Source: CATQHQ01 sp965243805 (GTDB taxonomy: Bacteria; Gemmatimonadota; Gemmatimonadetes; Longimicrobiales; Gaopeijiaceae). From it: a stretch of 64,000 nucleotides of DNA. Each line of letters opens with the position of its first letter. Positions within the stretch are counted from its first letter, which is position 1. Shown one piece after another: positions 49,583 through 58,489 of the stretch. The notes below the pieces were generated by a model. The model had not been told where the DNA came from. It saw only the letters and a list, made by a program, of their open reading frames with translations, and did not search any database. The translations under genes and the position numbers were made by a program. The stretch spans positions 2,046,001 to 2,110,000 of the forward strand of contig OZ251577.1 of the NCBI GenBank assembly GCA_965243805.1, in the 5' to 3' direction.

Positions 49583-50953
49583 TCAGGACCCGCCGCTCCG
49601 AGCCTCGGCGGTCAGCCGGGCGATGGCGGCGCGGAGGTTGCTCTCCGAGTCGAAAAGGAACTGGGAGGTGGTGACGATCGTCTCGCCGGCCTCCAGGCCT
49701 TCCAGGATCTGTTGCCTGCCGCTGGCCGACAGCCCCAGGCGAACCTCCCGCGGCGTAAAGCGCCCCGACCCTTCGGCCACGATCACCACGGACTGGCCGC
49801 CAGTGCGCAAGACGGCGTTCGACGGAACCAGCACGGTGCCGTCGGTCTCGGGTACCAGCGCCACGACGTTGGCGAACATCCTCGGGCGAAGCTGGAGGTC
49901 CTGGTTGTCCACCTTGACGAACGCCGTCAGCGTCCGGGTGGCCGAGTTCATGGCGGGGCGGAAGAAGAGGATCGTCCCGTCCCAGCGCCGCTCGGGGAAG
50001 GCGTCCACCGTGACCACGACCCGCTGGCCCTCCCGGAGGTGGCGAACGTCGTGCTCGTGAAACTCGACCTCGACCCAGAGGGTGTTGTGGTTGGCGAACT
50101 TGAGCACGGTCATGCCCGGCGACAGCCGAAGCCCTTCCAGCGAGTCGCCCGTCTTCTCCACAAGAAACCCGGAGACCGGCGACACGAACTCGACGGTTCG
50201 GCTGGGCTCCCGCGTCGTTTCCAGCTCTGCGATCTGGCGCGGCGTAATGTCCCATGAGCGCAGGCGCTCCCGCGCCGCGGCCGTGAGCGACTCGGCCTGG
50301 CGCACGGCGTCTTCGTGGGCGCCCCGCTCCCGCAAGCGCTCCGCATACTCGATGGCCGAGATGTACTCCCACTGGGAGGTGACCAGCTCGGGGCTGTAGA
50401 TCTCGAAGAGCACGTCTCCCTCGGACACCCGCTCGCCGACGGTGGCCACGTGGGCCTCTTCGATCCATCCGCCGAACTTGGTGTTCACCGAGAAGATGGC
50501 TTCGTCGTCGTGGGCCAGGTAGCCGACCGTGCGGATCTCCAGGTCGAGCGAGCCCTCTTCGACTTGCGCCGTGCGCACCCCAAAGTTCTGCAGGAACGCC
50601 GGGTCCACGTGGACGGGGGTCAGTGCGCCGGTCAAAGTGCCGTGCGGGCCGTCTCCCCCGTGCTCGGCTTCTGCGCCGGCCGCCATCTCCGTGCCCGATT
50701 CCATCTCCATGCCGGGGTCCATCTCCCCGCCGTCGAGGGGCGGGTCCGGCTCGACCGGCACAAGGTCCATCTTGCACAGCGGACAGGTGCCAGGACCGTG
50801 TTGCAGGACGTGGGGGTGCATGGGGCAGGTGTAGAGCTGGGCCTCGGCTTCGTCGGCTTGGTCGACGGCCCAACCCATCGGGTCCCAGACGACCAGGGCG
50901 GTGGCGAGAGCCGCGGCTCCCAAGAGTCCTGCGATCCAACGGGCGCTTCTCAT
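49583..50953 (-). CDS. cusB: Membrane-fusion subunit of the Cus-type efflux pump, with a heavy-metal-binding domain
   Basis: A 456-residue periplasmic adaptor. An N-terminal anchor is followed by a small metal-binding domain (YTCPMHPHVLQHGPGTC, then CPLCKMDLVP, about 41-66), a Met/His-rich linker and the MFP core: barrel-sandwich (VNTKFGGWIEEAHVATVGE), alpha hairpin and beta barrel (GTVLVPSNAVLRTGGQS). It links the RND pump to the outer-membrane channel and passes on copper. The ATG overlaps the TolC-like stop (ATGA). Confidence 0.93.
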   Translation of the reverse strand: MRSARWIAGLLGAAALATALVVWDPMGWAVDQADEAEAQLYTCPMHPHVLQHGPGTCPLCKMDLVPVEPDPPLDGGEMDPGMEMESGTEMAAGAEAEHGGDGPHGTLTGALTPVHVDPAFLQNFGVRTAQVEEGSLDLEIRTVGYLAHDDEAIFSVNTKFGGWIEEAHVATVGERVSEGDVLFEIYSPELVTSQWEYISAIEYAERLRERGAHEDAVRQAESLTAAARERLRSWDITPRQIAELETTREPSRTVEFVSPVSGFLVEKTGDSLEGLRLSPGMTVLKFANHNTLWVEVEFHEHDVRHLREGQRVVVTVDAFPERRWDGTILFFRPAMNSATRTLTAFVKVDNQDLQLRPRMFANVVALVPETDGTVLVPSNAVLRTGGQSVVIVAEGSGRFTPREVRLGLSASGRQQILEGLEAGETIVTTSQFLFDSESNLRAAIARLTAEARSGGS

Positions 50954-52476
50954 GGCATGTCGTCTCCTGACGGCGCATTGCTCTCGCCGATGGGCGAGCC
51001 GACGGCGCGCTCCAGGTCGGCCAGCGCCTTCATGTAGTCGGTTCGGAGGCGGGCGAGCCCCAGCCGCACGTCCAGCAGCCTGCGCTCCCCGTCGAGGAGA
51101 TCGAGGACGCCCGCCGTGCCCGTCGAGTACGCGGCCTCCGTAGAGTACAGCGCTTGCTCGGTCTGCGGCAGCAGCGCGTCCTCGAAGAGGCCGATCTGAC
51201 GTTCGGTGGAGCGGATGCTGGACAGGATCGACCGGACGGACCGCTCCATCTCGCTCACCGCATCTTCGTACATGGCGCACGCCTGCGCCACCGACTCGGC
51301 GGCTTCGCGGACGCCGGCGTCGTAGCGCTGCCCAAAGACGGGCAGGTTGACGCCCGCAGTGAGGCTGATGACGTCTTGGCCGTTGTCCGGCGGCGGCATG
51401 GCCCGGCCGGCAGGGTCGCCCCGGCCCAGCAGCGCGCCCCAGACGACCCCCACGTTGAAGTCGGGCCAGCGCTGACGCCGGGCCAGCGCGACCGCGTGCT
51501 CCCGGCTCTCGATCCGCTGCGCCGCGGCTCGGACTTCGGGACGGGCGTGGCGGCCGGTCGCGGCAAGGGCGTCGGCGTCGGCGGGCGCGGGCGGCAGCGG
51601 TGCGAGTTCGACGGTCTCGTGAGGCGTTCCGGCGGGACGGGCCAGCAGCGCGTTGAGCGTCGCTTCCACGTCGATGCGCTGCCGCTCCAGATCGTCGCGG
51701 CGGCCCAGGGCGCGGGTGTACTCGGCCTGCATCCGAATCACGTCGGCCTGGAGACCAAAGCCCTGGGCGTATCGGGCACGCGCCAAGCCCTCATAGCGCT
51801 CCAGCAGCTCCTCGCTCTCCTGGTTGATCGCCAGCATCCGGTCCACGAACGCCAAGTCGTGCCAAGCGCGCTTGATCGAGCGCACGACTTCGCCGCGGCG
51901 CGCTTGGTGAAGCTCTTCCTGCTCGACCGACGCCGACGACGCCACCCGGCCCCGCAGGTCAAGCTTGCCGAAGCCCGGAAAGCGCTGGCTGAGCGACAGC
52001 ATCGCAATCTGGGGGCCGACCCGGGTCTCTGGAGGCCGGACATGCTGGGTGAACATGAGCATGGGGTCTGGACGGGCCGTCGCCTGCGGGACGCGATGGC
52101 GCGACGCCTGCCACGCCGACCACGCCGCCTGCACCTGCGGGTTGCTCGCCAAGCCCTCCTCGACCAGCGCCGCCAAGCGCTCGTCTCCGTAGGTGGCGTA
52201 GATGGCGTAGGGCACGGACTGGCCGGGCTGGCCGGGCTGGCCGGACTGGTCGGCGTCGGGCTCGCCACCGATCTGCGGCGCCACGCAACGATCGACCCGC
52301 AACGGCGCTTGGAGCACCTGGACGACGGCGGCAACGGCGGTCGCCGACGGGGCAAGCGCACCGAGGAGCGCTCCCCCGACAGCGACCGCCGCCCAAGCGA
52401 CCGCCGTCCAAATGCCCGCCGTCCAGGTGCCCGCCGCCCAAGCAGCGGTGCGACGAGCTTGCTTCGACTTCACCAA
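50950..52476 (-). CDS. cusC: TolC/CusC-like outer-membrane efflux protein
   Basis: A 508-residue outer-membrane factor. Two halves of the OEP fold are visible, each with a long helix pair: EEGLASNPQVQAAWSAWQAS, LSLSQRFPGFGKLDLRG and, later, AGVNLPVFGQRYDAG and LLDGERRLLDVRLGLARLR. The N-terminus is a signal peptide built from small repeats (TAGIWTAVAWAAV), followed by a charged spacer with GQPGQPGQS. The start is TTG 52476 (GTG one codon later is possible), 27 nt after the S9 peptidase stop. It is the first gene of the cus operon in reading order and is coupled to cusB. Confidence 0.9.
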   Translation of the reverse strand: MVKSKQARRTAAWAAGTWTAGIWTAVAWAAVAVGGALLGALAPSATAVAAVVQVLQAPLRVDRCVAPQIGGEPDADQSGQPGQPGQSVPYAIYATYGDERLAALVEEGLASNPQVQAAWSAWQASRHRVPQATARPDPMLMFTQHVRPPETRVGPQIAMLSLSQRFPGFGKLDLRGRVASSASVEQEELHQARRGEVVRSIKRAWHDLAFVDRMLAINQESEELLERYEGLARARYAQGFGLQADVIRMQAEYTRALGRRDDLERQRIDVEATLNALLARPAGTPHETVELAPLPPAPADADALAATGRHARPEVRAAAQRIESREHAVALARRQRWPDFNVGVVWGALLGRGDPAGRAMPPPDNGQDVISLTAGVNLPVFGQRYDAGVREAAESVAQACAMYEDAVSEMERSVRSILSSIRSTERQIGLFEDALLPQTEQALYSTEAAYSTGTAGVLDLLDGERRLLDVRLGLARLRTDYMKALADLERAVGSPIGESNAPSGDDMP

Positions 52477-52503
52477 GGCTGGCCTCCGCGACTGTGGGCG
52501 GGC

Positions 52504-54576
52504 CTACTCGTCCGTGACCGAGGCTCCCCGGCTGTGCTTCTTGAACCACTCGCGCAGGTAGATCTGCGTGCGCAAGAAGTTGGACGGCGTGGAGCTGGTG
52601 CCGTGCCACTCGTTCTTGAAGCGCACCATCGCAGTGGGGACCTTCAGCACGCGCAGCGCCTGGTAGTACTCCTCCGTCTGGGGCATCGGCGTGCGCAGGT
52701 CGCCTTCGCCGGTCATGAGCATGGTGGGCGTGGTGACGTTGCCCACGTACATGAGGGGCGAACGACGCAGGTGCTCCGACGGGTCGTCCCAAGGAAACTG
52801 CTCGAAGTTGCGGTACCAGGAGGCGCCGTCGGTGGTGCCCACGAACGACAGCCAGTTGGTGACGGGACAGTTGGCCGACGCCGCCGCGAAGCGTTCCGTG
52901 TGACCGACGACCCAAGAGGTGAGCACGCCGCCGCCGGAGCAGCCGTAGACGAACAGGTTGTCCTCGTCGATGTAGCCTCGGTCGATCACCAAGTCCACCC
53001 CCGCCATCAGGTCGTCGAAGTCCTTTCCGGGGTAAGCGTTCTTGATGGAGTTGCCGAAGGCGCTGCCATAGCCCGACGAGCCTCGCGGGTTGGTGTACAG
53101 CACCACGTAACCGTTCGCCGCGTGGTTCTGCCATCCGAAGTTGAAGCCCACGTTGTACATGCCGTGGGGGCCGCCGTGGATCGCCAAGATCATCGGGTAC
53201 TTGCGCGACGGATCGAACTCCGGAGGCTTGATGATCCAGCCCTGGATGTCGAAGTCCTCCACCGACTTGTACCACACCTCCTCCACGTCGCCCAGCTCCA
53301 CGCCCGCCAGCACGTCGGCGTTCGCGTCGGTGAGCTGCGCCATCTCGCCCGGGTCGCGCAACGAGAACGCAACCACGTCGCCGGGCTGGTGGTACGCCGA
53401 GAGGGTGCCCACGGCCATCTCGCCCTCGATCGACGACACCGACAGCATGTGGTTGCCCTCGGTGACCGGCTCCACGCCACCGTCCACCGAAGCAAAGTAG
53501 ACGTTGCTCGTCCCCTCGCTCCGAACGGTCATGTACAGTCCGCTGGCGTCGTCGGCCCAGATCAGGCCGCCGGGCTGACGGTCGAACCCCTGGCTGATCA
53601 TCCGCGAGCCCGAGCCGTCTCGATTCATCACGTACAGCTTGCGCGTGATGTAGGTGTCGGTGGTCAGGTCGTTGCCAGTGTAGGCGATCAGCCGACCGTC
53701 GGGAGAGGGCATGGGCGAACCGTCGGGGCCGGAGCGGTCGGTGAGCCGCGTGATCTCACCCGACGCCACCGCCACCGAGTAGATGTCCGACTGGCGCCAC
53801 TCGTGCTCCGCGTCGTCCACCCGCAGGGAGGTGAAGAGGAGCTCGCGCCCGTCGGGCGTCCAGGCGACGCCGTTGTGGTTCCAGTCCCCGTCGGTGAGCT
53901 GCCGGGCGGTGCCGCCGTCGGCCGGAACGACGAAGAGGTGCGTGTACCCTTCGTCCACGTATCCGCGTCGGTCGCGCCTGTACTGGAGGCGGTCCACCAC
54001 TTTGGGCGCCTCGGTCCACTTGGCGCCTTCGGGCCGGCCGGGCAGGGAGATCGGCCACGGATGGTCCGACGCCACCGACATGGTGAAGGCGATCTGCGTC
54101 CCGTCCGGAGACCACTCCACGTTGCCGGGCCCCTTGGTCACGCGGGTGACCTGGGTCACGGCGCCTTCGTCGTCCATCCACCGAACAAAGACCTGACTTC
54201 CGCTGGGCTCGCCGGAGGCCGTGTAGGCGATCCGGTCGCCGGAGGGGGACCACTTGGGCGACGAGCCGTCCACCAAGAAGCGCTTCCGGGAGCCATCGGC
54301 GTTCATCACGTAGATGGAGGACTCGCGGCGGTCGTTGATCTTGTCGACCCAGGACTTGGTGTAGAGGACCTGACTGCCGTCGGGGGAGAGCTGCGGGCTC
54401 GCGACCCACTCCCAGTCCAGGTAGGTCTCCAGCTTGAGGACGCCGTCCGGCTCGTCCTGGGCGTCGGCGGGCGACGGGGGAAGGGCGACAGCAGCGATGG
54501 CGACGGCGACCGCTACGGCGAGAGTGGCGGCGGGGAAGGCGGCGGGGAGCGCGAGAGCGGTGCGGAAGTTGGTCAT
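52504..54576 (-). CDS. Secreted S9 prolyl-oligopeptidase-type peptidase
   Basis: A 690-residue exported serine peptidase. The signal peptide spans about residues 1-40 (ALPPSPADAQ). A seven-bladed propeller (WSPDGTQIAFTMS, TPDGRELLFTSLR and others) covers about 45-420, and the alpha/beta-hydrolase domain follows with ILAIHGGPHGMYN, nucleophile YGCSGGGVLTSW, Asp in MLMTGEGDLRTP and His in FKNEWHGTS. It is an acylaminoacyl/dipeptidyl-type peptidase degrading short peptides in the periplasm. The start at 54576 is chosen for the signal peptide and GGAG upstream. The leader region repeats a 24-bp unit imperfectly. Head of a run that includes the cus genes. Confidence 0.92.
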   Translation of the reverse strand: MTNFRTALALPAAFPAATLAVAVAVAIAAVALPPSPADAQDEPDGVLKLETYLDWEWVASPQLSPDGSQVLYTKSWVDKINDRRESSIYVMNADGSRKRFLVDGSSPKWSPSGDRIAYTASGEPSGSQVFVRWMDDEGAVTQVTRVTKGPGNVEWSPDGTQIAFTMSVASDHPWPISLPGRPEGAKWTEAPKVVDRLQYRRDRRGYVDEGYTHLFVVPADGGTARQLTDGDWNHNGVAWTPDGRELLFTSLRVDDAEHEWRQSDIYSVAVASGEITRLTDRSGPDGSPMPSPDGRLIAYTGNDLTTDTYITRKLYVMNRDGSGSRMISQGFDRQPGGLIWADDASGLYMTVRSEGTSNVYFASVDGGVEPVTEGNHMLSVSSIEGEMAVGTLSAYHQPGDVVAFSLRDPGEMAQLTDANADVLAGVELGDVEEVWYKSVEDFDIQGWIIKPPEFDPSRKYPMILAIHGGPHGMYNVGFNFGWQNHAANGYVVLYTNPRGSSGYGSAFGNSIKNAYPGKDFDDLMAGVDLVIDRGYIDEDNLFVYGCSGGGVLTSWVVGHTERFAAASANCPVTNWLSFVGTTDGASWYRNFEQFPWDDPSEHLRRSPLMYVGNVTTPTMLMTGEGDLRTPMPQTEEYYQALRVLKVPTAMVRFKNEWHGTSSTPSNFLRTQIYLREWFKKHSRGASVTDE

Positions 54577-54760
54577 GCGGGTCTCCAGAAGGGTGATGCG
54601 GGATTCCAGACGGATGACGAAAGTTGCCTGGGACAAGAATGACGCGGAGGAGCGTCGTTCGGCAAGCGCACGCCGTTCGGCAAGGCGTCCGAGGTTGCCA
54701 TCTGGCCAGTCATCCTACGACTCTTGCCCTGTGACCGTTCCCTCTGCGACCCAAGACGCC

Positions 54761-57700
54761 ATGGCCTTCGAAGCGCTCCGTCTCTACCCGCCCTTGATCC
54801 GCGGCACCGCCCGCACCGCCACCCGCGCAGCCGCCCGCGCAGCCGCCCATGACCTGCTGGCCGGCACCGCTCGTCTCCCGACTGCGGTGGCGACGGCGCT
54901 GGTCCTGACGCTCGCCGCCGCTTCGGTGGCCCCGTTGCCCGCCGCCGCCGCCCAGGGGGCCTATCCCGCCAGCGGCCACGGCGGCAACTACATGCACAAC
55001 TTCTACCTGCCGCCCGCCCCGGCTTCCTCGCCCTGGTATCCGGCTTGGCACCCCAGCGGCGAGCGGATCGCGGTGGCGATGAGCGGCTCGATCTGGGAGG
55101 TGGACCCGACCACCGGCACGGCGACGGAGATCGTGCACGGACCCGCCTACTACTCGTCCCCCGACTACTCTCCCGACGGGGACTGGATCGCCTACACCGC
55201 CGACGACGGGGGCAATGCAATAGCTCTGGAGGTCATGAACGCAGCCACTGGCGAGCGCTTCTCCCTGACCGCCCCCGACGATGCCCACCACGTTCACGCC
55301 GACCCTCGCTTCTCGCCGGACGGCACCCGGATCGCCTACGTGTCCACAGCGCCCAGCGGCTACTTCAACGTGTACGTCCGCCCCTTCGCCGACGGCCGCT
55401 GGACCGGCCCGCCAGAGGCCGTCACCAGCGACAACTCCTTCGGCCGCAACCGCCTCTACTTCGGTCCGTGGGACATGCACATCTCGCCGGCGTGGCTGCC
55501 TGGCGGCGACGAGCTGCTCATCGTCTCCAACCGGGATGTGGCGCTGGGCAGCGGCAACGTCTATCGGGTGCCGGCGAGGGCGGGCGGCATTGAAGAGCGG
55601 CAGGTCGTGCTGGACGAACAGACCCTCTACCGGACCCAGCCCCACGTGGCGTACGACGGCAAGCGCTTCGTGTACTCCTCCACGGCGGGCGCAGCCGACC
55701 AGTTCCAGAACCTGTACGTCCAGCCCACCATCGGCGGAGAGCCCTACAAGCTGACCTTCTTCCAGCACGATGCCTTCCATCCCCGCTGGTCGCCCGACGC
55801 CGAGTGGATCGCCTTCGTGGCCAACGGGAGCGCCGGTGCCAGGAACTCGGCGGCCAGCGGAAACGTTCCGACCTCGGACACCGGGCTGCCCCAACTGCAC
55901 CTCCTGGAGGTCAACGGGGGCGCTCTGCGCACGGTGGAGATCACAGAGCGACGCTGGGCTCGGCCCATGGGCGTCCTCTCGGTTACGACGCTGGACGGCG
56001 CGGGCGAAGCCATAGCCAGCCGGGTCCACCTGGAAGCCGCCGACGGCAAGTTCTACGCCCCCGCCGACGCCTACGCGCGGGTCAGCCGTGCCGGCGACCG
56101 CATCTTCCACCACCCCGGTTCCTTCGCCGTGGAGCTGCCCGTCGGCCCGGTGGAGTTCACCGTCGTTCGCGGGTTCGAGGCCATTCCCGAAACGCGACAG
56201 GCGGAAGTGCGCGAGGGCGAAGTCACGGCGGTGGCGATCGTCCTCCAGGAGCTGTCGGACGTGTCAGACGACGGCTGGTTCTCCGGCTCCACCCACGTGC
56301 ACATGAACTACGCCGGCAACCTGCGCAACTCGCTGCCCAACCTGATGATGATGTCCGACGCCGAGGACCAGGACGTCGTGAACGAGCAGGTTGCCAACAA
56401 GGACAACCGCATCTTGGACCATCAGTACTGGCATCCGGGCGGCGGGCCGCATCCGCTGTCGGAGCCGGACCGGGTGCTGGTGGTGGGCCAGGAGTACCGT
56501 CCACCGTTCTACGGACACGTGTTCATGTTCGGGCACCGGGACCACCTGATTTCGCCGTACGCCACTGGATACGAGGGCACCGCAATAGAGAGTCTGTACC
56601 CCAGCAACACGGACATGCTGCGGAAGGCGAAGGCCCAGGGCGCGACGACGGCATACGTGCACTCCTTCTACACCGGCGACCCCCTGGAGGGGAACCTGGG
56701 CGGCGCCAAGGGGTTCATTGTGGACGTGGCGCTGGCGGCGGCCGACGCCGTCGAGTGGTCCACGCCGCAAGACGGCTGGCCGCCCCTCTACGCGGTATGG
56801 AGCAACGGCTTTCGGACGGCCGCAGTGGGAGGCGAGGACTCGATCTCCAGCCTCCACGCCACGCCCCTGGTGGGCTCAATGCGCACCTACGTCCAGACTC
56901 GGGACGGGAAGCTGTCGATGGACGGCTGGTTTGAGGGGGTGCGAGCGGGCCGGGCGTATGTGAGTTCGGGGCCGCTGCTGGAGTTCGCGGTGGACGGGCG
57001 TGGGCCGGGAGGCGACGTGCAGTTGGACGAGCCGGGCCAAGTGTCGGTCCGGGTCCGGGTGTGGAGCGTCGTGGCCCTGGACCGGGCGGAGCTGGTCTTC
57101 AGCGGCCAGGTGGTGCGCAGTTGGGAGTTCACCGGCGATCGGCGGGAAATGTCCATAGACGAACGGGTCGCCGTGCCGGGGAGCGGTTGGTTCCACCTGC
57201 GGGTCGAAGGGCTGCGGGAGGACCGTTGGCCGATGGACACGTCGTACCCCCAGGCGTTCACGAACCCGGTATGGGTGCGGGTGGCAGGCCAGCCGGTGCG
57301 GAGCGCCGAGGCTGCCGACTACGCCCTCCGCTGGATCGACAAGCTGGATGCGATGGCGCGGGAGTGGCCTGGGTGGCGCTCCGACCGGGAGAAGGATCAC
57401 GTCTTCGCCCAGTTCGAAGAGGCGCGGCGGATCTACCGTCGGCGAGGCGCGGAAGCGGGCAATGGCGCGACGGGCGATGGCGCCGCAGGCGGTCGGGCGG
57501 CGCACGGACCCGAACCTACCGTGCAAGAACAGGAGACGGGCGCGGCAATGGTCCTGCAGGCCGTCAGCGCCGTGTCCGAAGAGGTGGTGTGGGCCAGCGG
57601 GCATGGCGGAACGATGCTGCGCACCGACGACGGCGGCGCGTCCTGGCAGCACGTACCGACGCCCGGAGGCGACTCGCTGCAGTTCCGGGATGTGCACGCC

Positions 57701-58489
57701 TTCTCGTGGGAGTCGGCAGCGGCCATGACCTCGGGCAGCGGCCCGTCCTCGCGCATCTACGCGACCGACGACGGCGGCGCGTCGTGGCAGCGCCAGTTTC
57801 TCATGGAAGAGCCCGACGGCTTCCTCGACTGCCTAGACTTCTGGGACGCAAGCCGGGGGTTCGTATACGGGGACTCGTTCGACGGCGCGCCGTACATTCT
57901 GGTCACCGACGACGGCGGAAGGCGCTGGAGCCGCGTTCCGCCCGACAACCTGCCCGCGGCAGCCGGTTCGGAAGGGGGGTTCGCCGCCAGCGGCACCTGT
58001 GCCGTCGCGGGACCGTCGGGCCGGGGATGGATCGGAACCGGTGCGGGCGACGCGGCCCGCCTTCTGGTCACCCGGGACTACGGCTTCACCTGGGCCGCCA
58101 CCACGCTTCCCCTTCCGGCGGGACCGGCGGCAGGCGCCTTCACGCTGGCTGCCGGGGGCGGGGAACTGGCCATGGCGCTGGGGGGCAACCTCCAAGCCCA
58201 GGACCAAGTCGTGGCCAACGCCGCGGCCACCCCCGATGGCGGCAATAGCTGGATCGAAGCGACGCCCGCACCCCTGCCGGGCGCCGTGTACGGGAGTGCG
58301 GTCGCCGTGTCGCCTGGAGGCCGGCGGGTGGTGGCGGTGGCCCCGCCCGGGGCGGCCTACACTGCCGACTCGGGACGGAGCTGGCGCTCGATCCCCGGCG
58401 TGAGCGCCTGGGCCGTGGCATTCGCTCCCGGCGGTCGCGTGGGGTGGGCGGCGGGAGGAGAAGGACGTATCTGGCGGATCGCATGGTAG
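54761..58489 (+). CDS. Three-part fusion: TolB-like propeller, CehA/McbA (PHP-type) metallohydrolase-like domain, BNR/Ycf48-like propeller
   Basis: A 1242-residue exported protein. After a signal peptide (to about 65, AAAAQG) a WD40/TolB-like propeller spans about 70-420 (SPDGDWIAYTADDGG, FSPDGTRIAYVST). A CehA/McbA-type domain, distantly related to PHP phosphoesterases, begins with GSTHVHMNYAG near residue 508; His-x-His and later acidic residues (MMMSDAEDQD) could bind metal. A repetitive linker (NGATGDGAAGG, about 905-915) leads into a second propeller with BNR units (LRTDDGGASWQHV, YATDDGGASWQRQ) to the end. GTG 54731 lies closer to a promoter-like TTGCCA...TACGAC and is an alternative start. 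Confidence 0.85.
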   Translation: MAFEALRLYPPLIRGTARTATRAAARAAAHDLLAGTARLPTAVATALVLTLAAASVAPLPAAAAQGAYPASGHGGNYMHNFYLPPAPASSPWYPAWHPSGERIAVAMSGSIWEVDPTTGTATEIVHGPAYYSSPDYSPDGDWIAYTADDGGNAIALEVMNAATGERFSLTAPDDAHHVHADPRFSPDGTRIAYVSTAPSGYFNVYVRPFADGRWTGPPEAVTSDNSFGRNRLYFGPWDMHISPAWLPGGDELLIVSNRDVALGSGNVYRVPARAGGIEERQVVLDEQTLYRTQPHVAYDGKRFVYSSTAGAADQFQNLYVQPTIGGEPYKLTFFQHDAFHPRWSPDAEWIAFVANGSAGARNSAASGNVPTSDTGLPQLHLLEVNGGALRTVEITERRWARPMGVLSVTTLDGAGEAIASRVHLEAADGKFYAPADAYARVSRAGDRIFHHPGSFAVELPVGPVEFTVVRGFEAIPETRQAEVREGEVTAVAIVLQELSDVSDDGWFSGSTHVHMNYAGNLRNSLPNLMMMSDAEDQDVVNEQVANKDNRILDHQYWHPGGGPHPLSEPDRVLVVGQEYRPPFYGHVFMFGHRDHLISPYATGYEGTAIESLYPSNTDMLRKAKAQGATTAYVHSFYTGDPLEGNLGGAKGFIVDVALAAADAVEWSTPQDGWPPLYAVWSNGFRTAAVGGEDSISSLHATPLVGSMRTYVQTRDGKLSMDGWFEGVRAGRAYVSSGPLLEFAVDGRGPGGDVQLDEPGQVSVRVRVWSVVALDRAELVFSGQVVRSWEFTGDRREMSIDERVAVPGSGWFHLRVEGLREDRWPMDTSYPQAFTNPVWVRVAGQPVRSAEAADYALRWIDKLDAMAREWPGWRSDREKDHVFAQFEEARRIYRRRGAEAGNGATGDGAAGGRAAHGPEPTVQEQETGAAMVLQAVSAVSEEVVWASGHGGTMLRTDDGGASWQHVPTPGGDSLQFRDVHAFSWESAAAMTSGSGPSSRIYATDDGGASWQRQFLMEEPDGFLDCLDFWDASRGFVYGDSFDGAPYILVTDDGGRRWSRVPPDNLPAAAGSEGGFAASGTCAVAGPSGRGWIGTGAGDAARLLVTRDYGFTWAATTLPLPAGPAAGAFTLAAGGGELAMALGGNLQAQDQVVANAAATPDGGNSWIEATPAPLPGAVYGSAVAVSPGGRRVVAVAPPGAAYTADSGRSWRSIPGVSAWAVAFAPGGRVGWAAGGEGRIWRIAW

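Noticed and set aside
47629..49674. Long forward open frame (681 codons) opposite the RND pump gene
   Set aside because: It is antisense to CusA, is rich in R, H, Q and G and has no domain pattern. In high-GC DNA such shadow frames are expected.
51154..54642. Forward open frame of 1162 codons opposite the TolC-like and S9 genes
   Set aside because: It is antisense to two clearly recognised proteins and has a composition typical of third-position GC shadowing.
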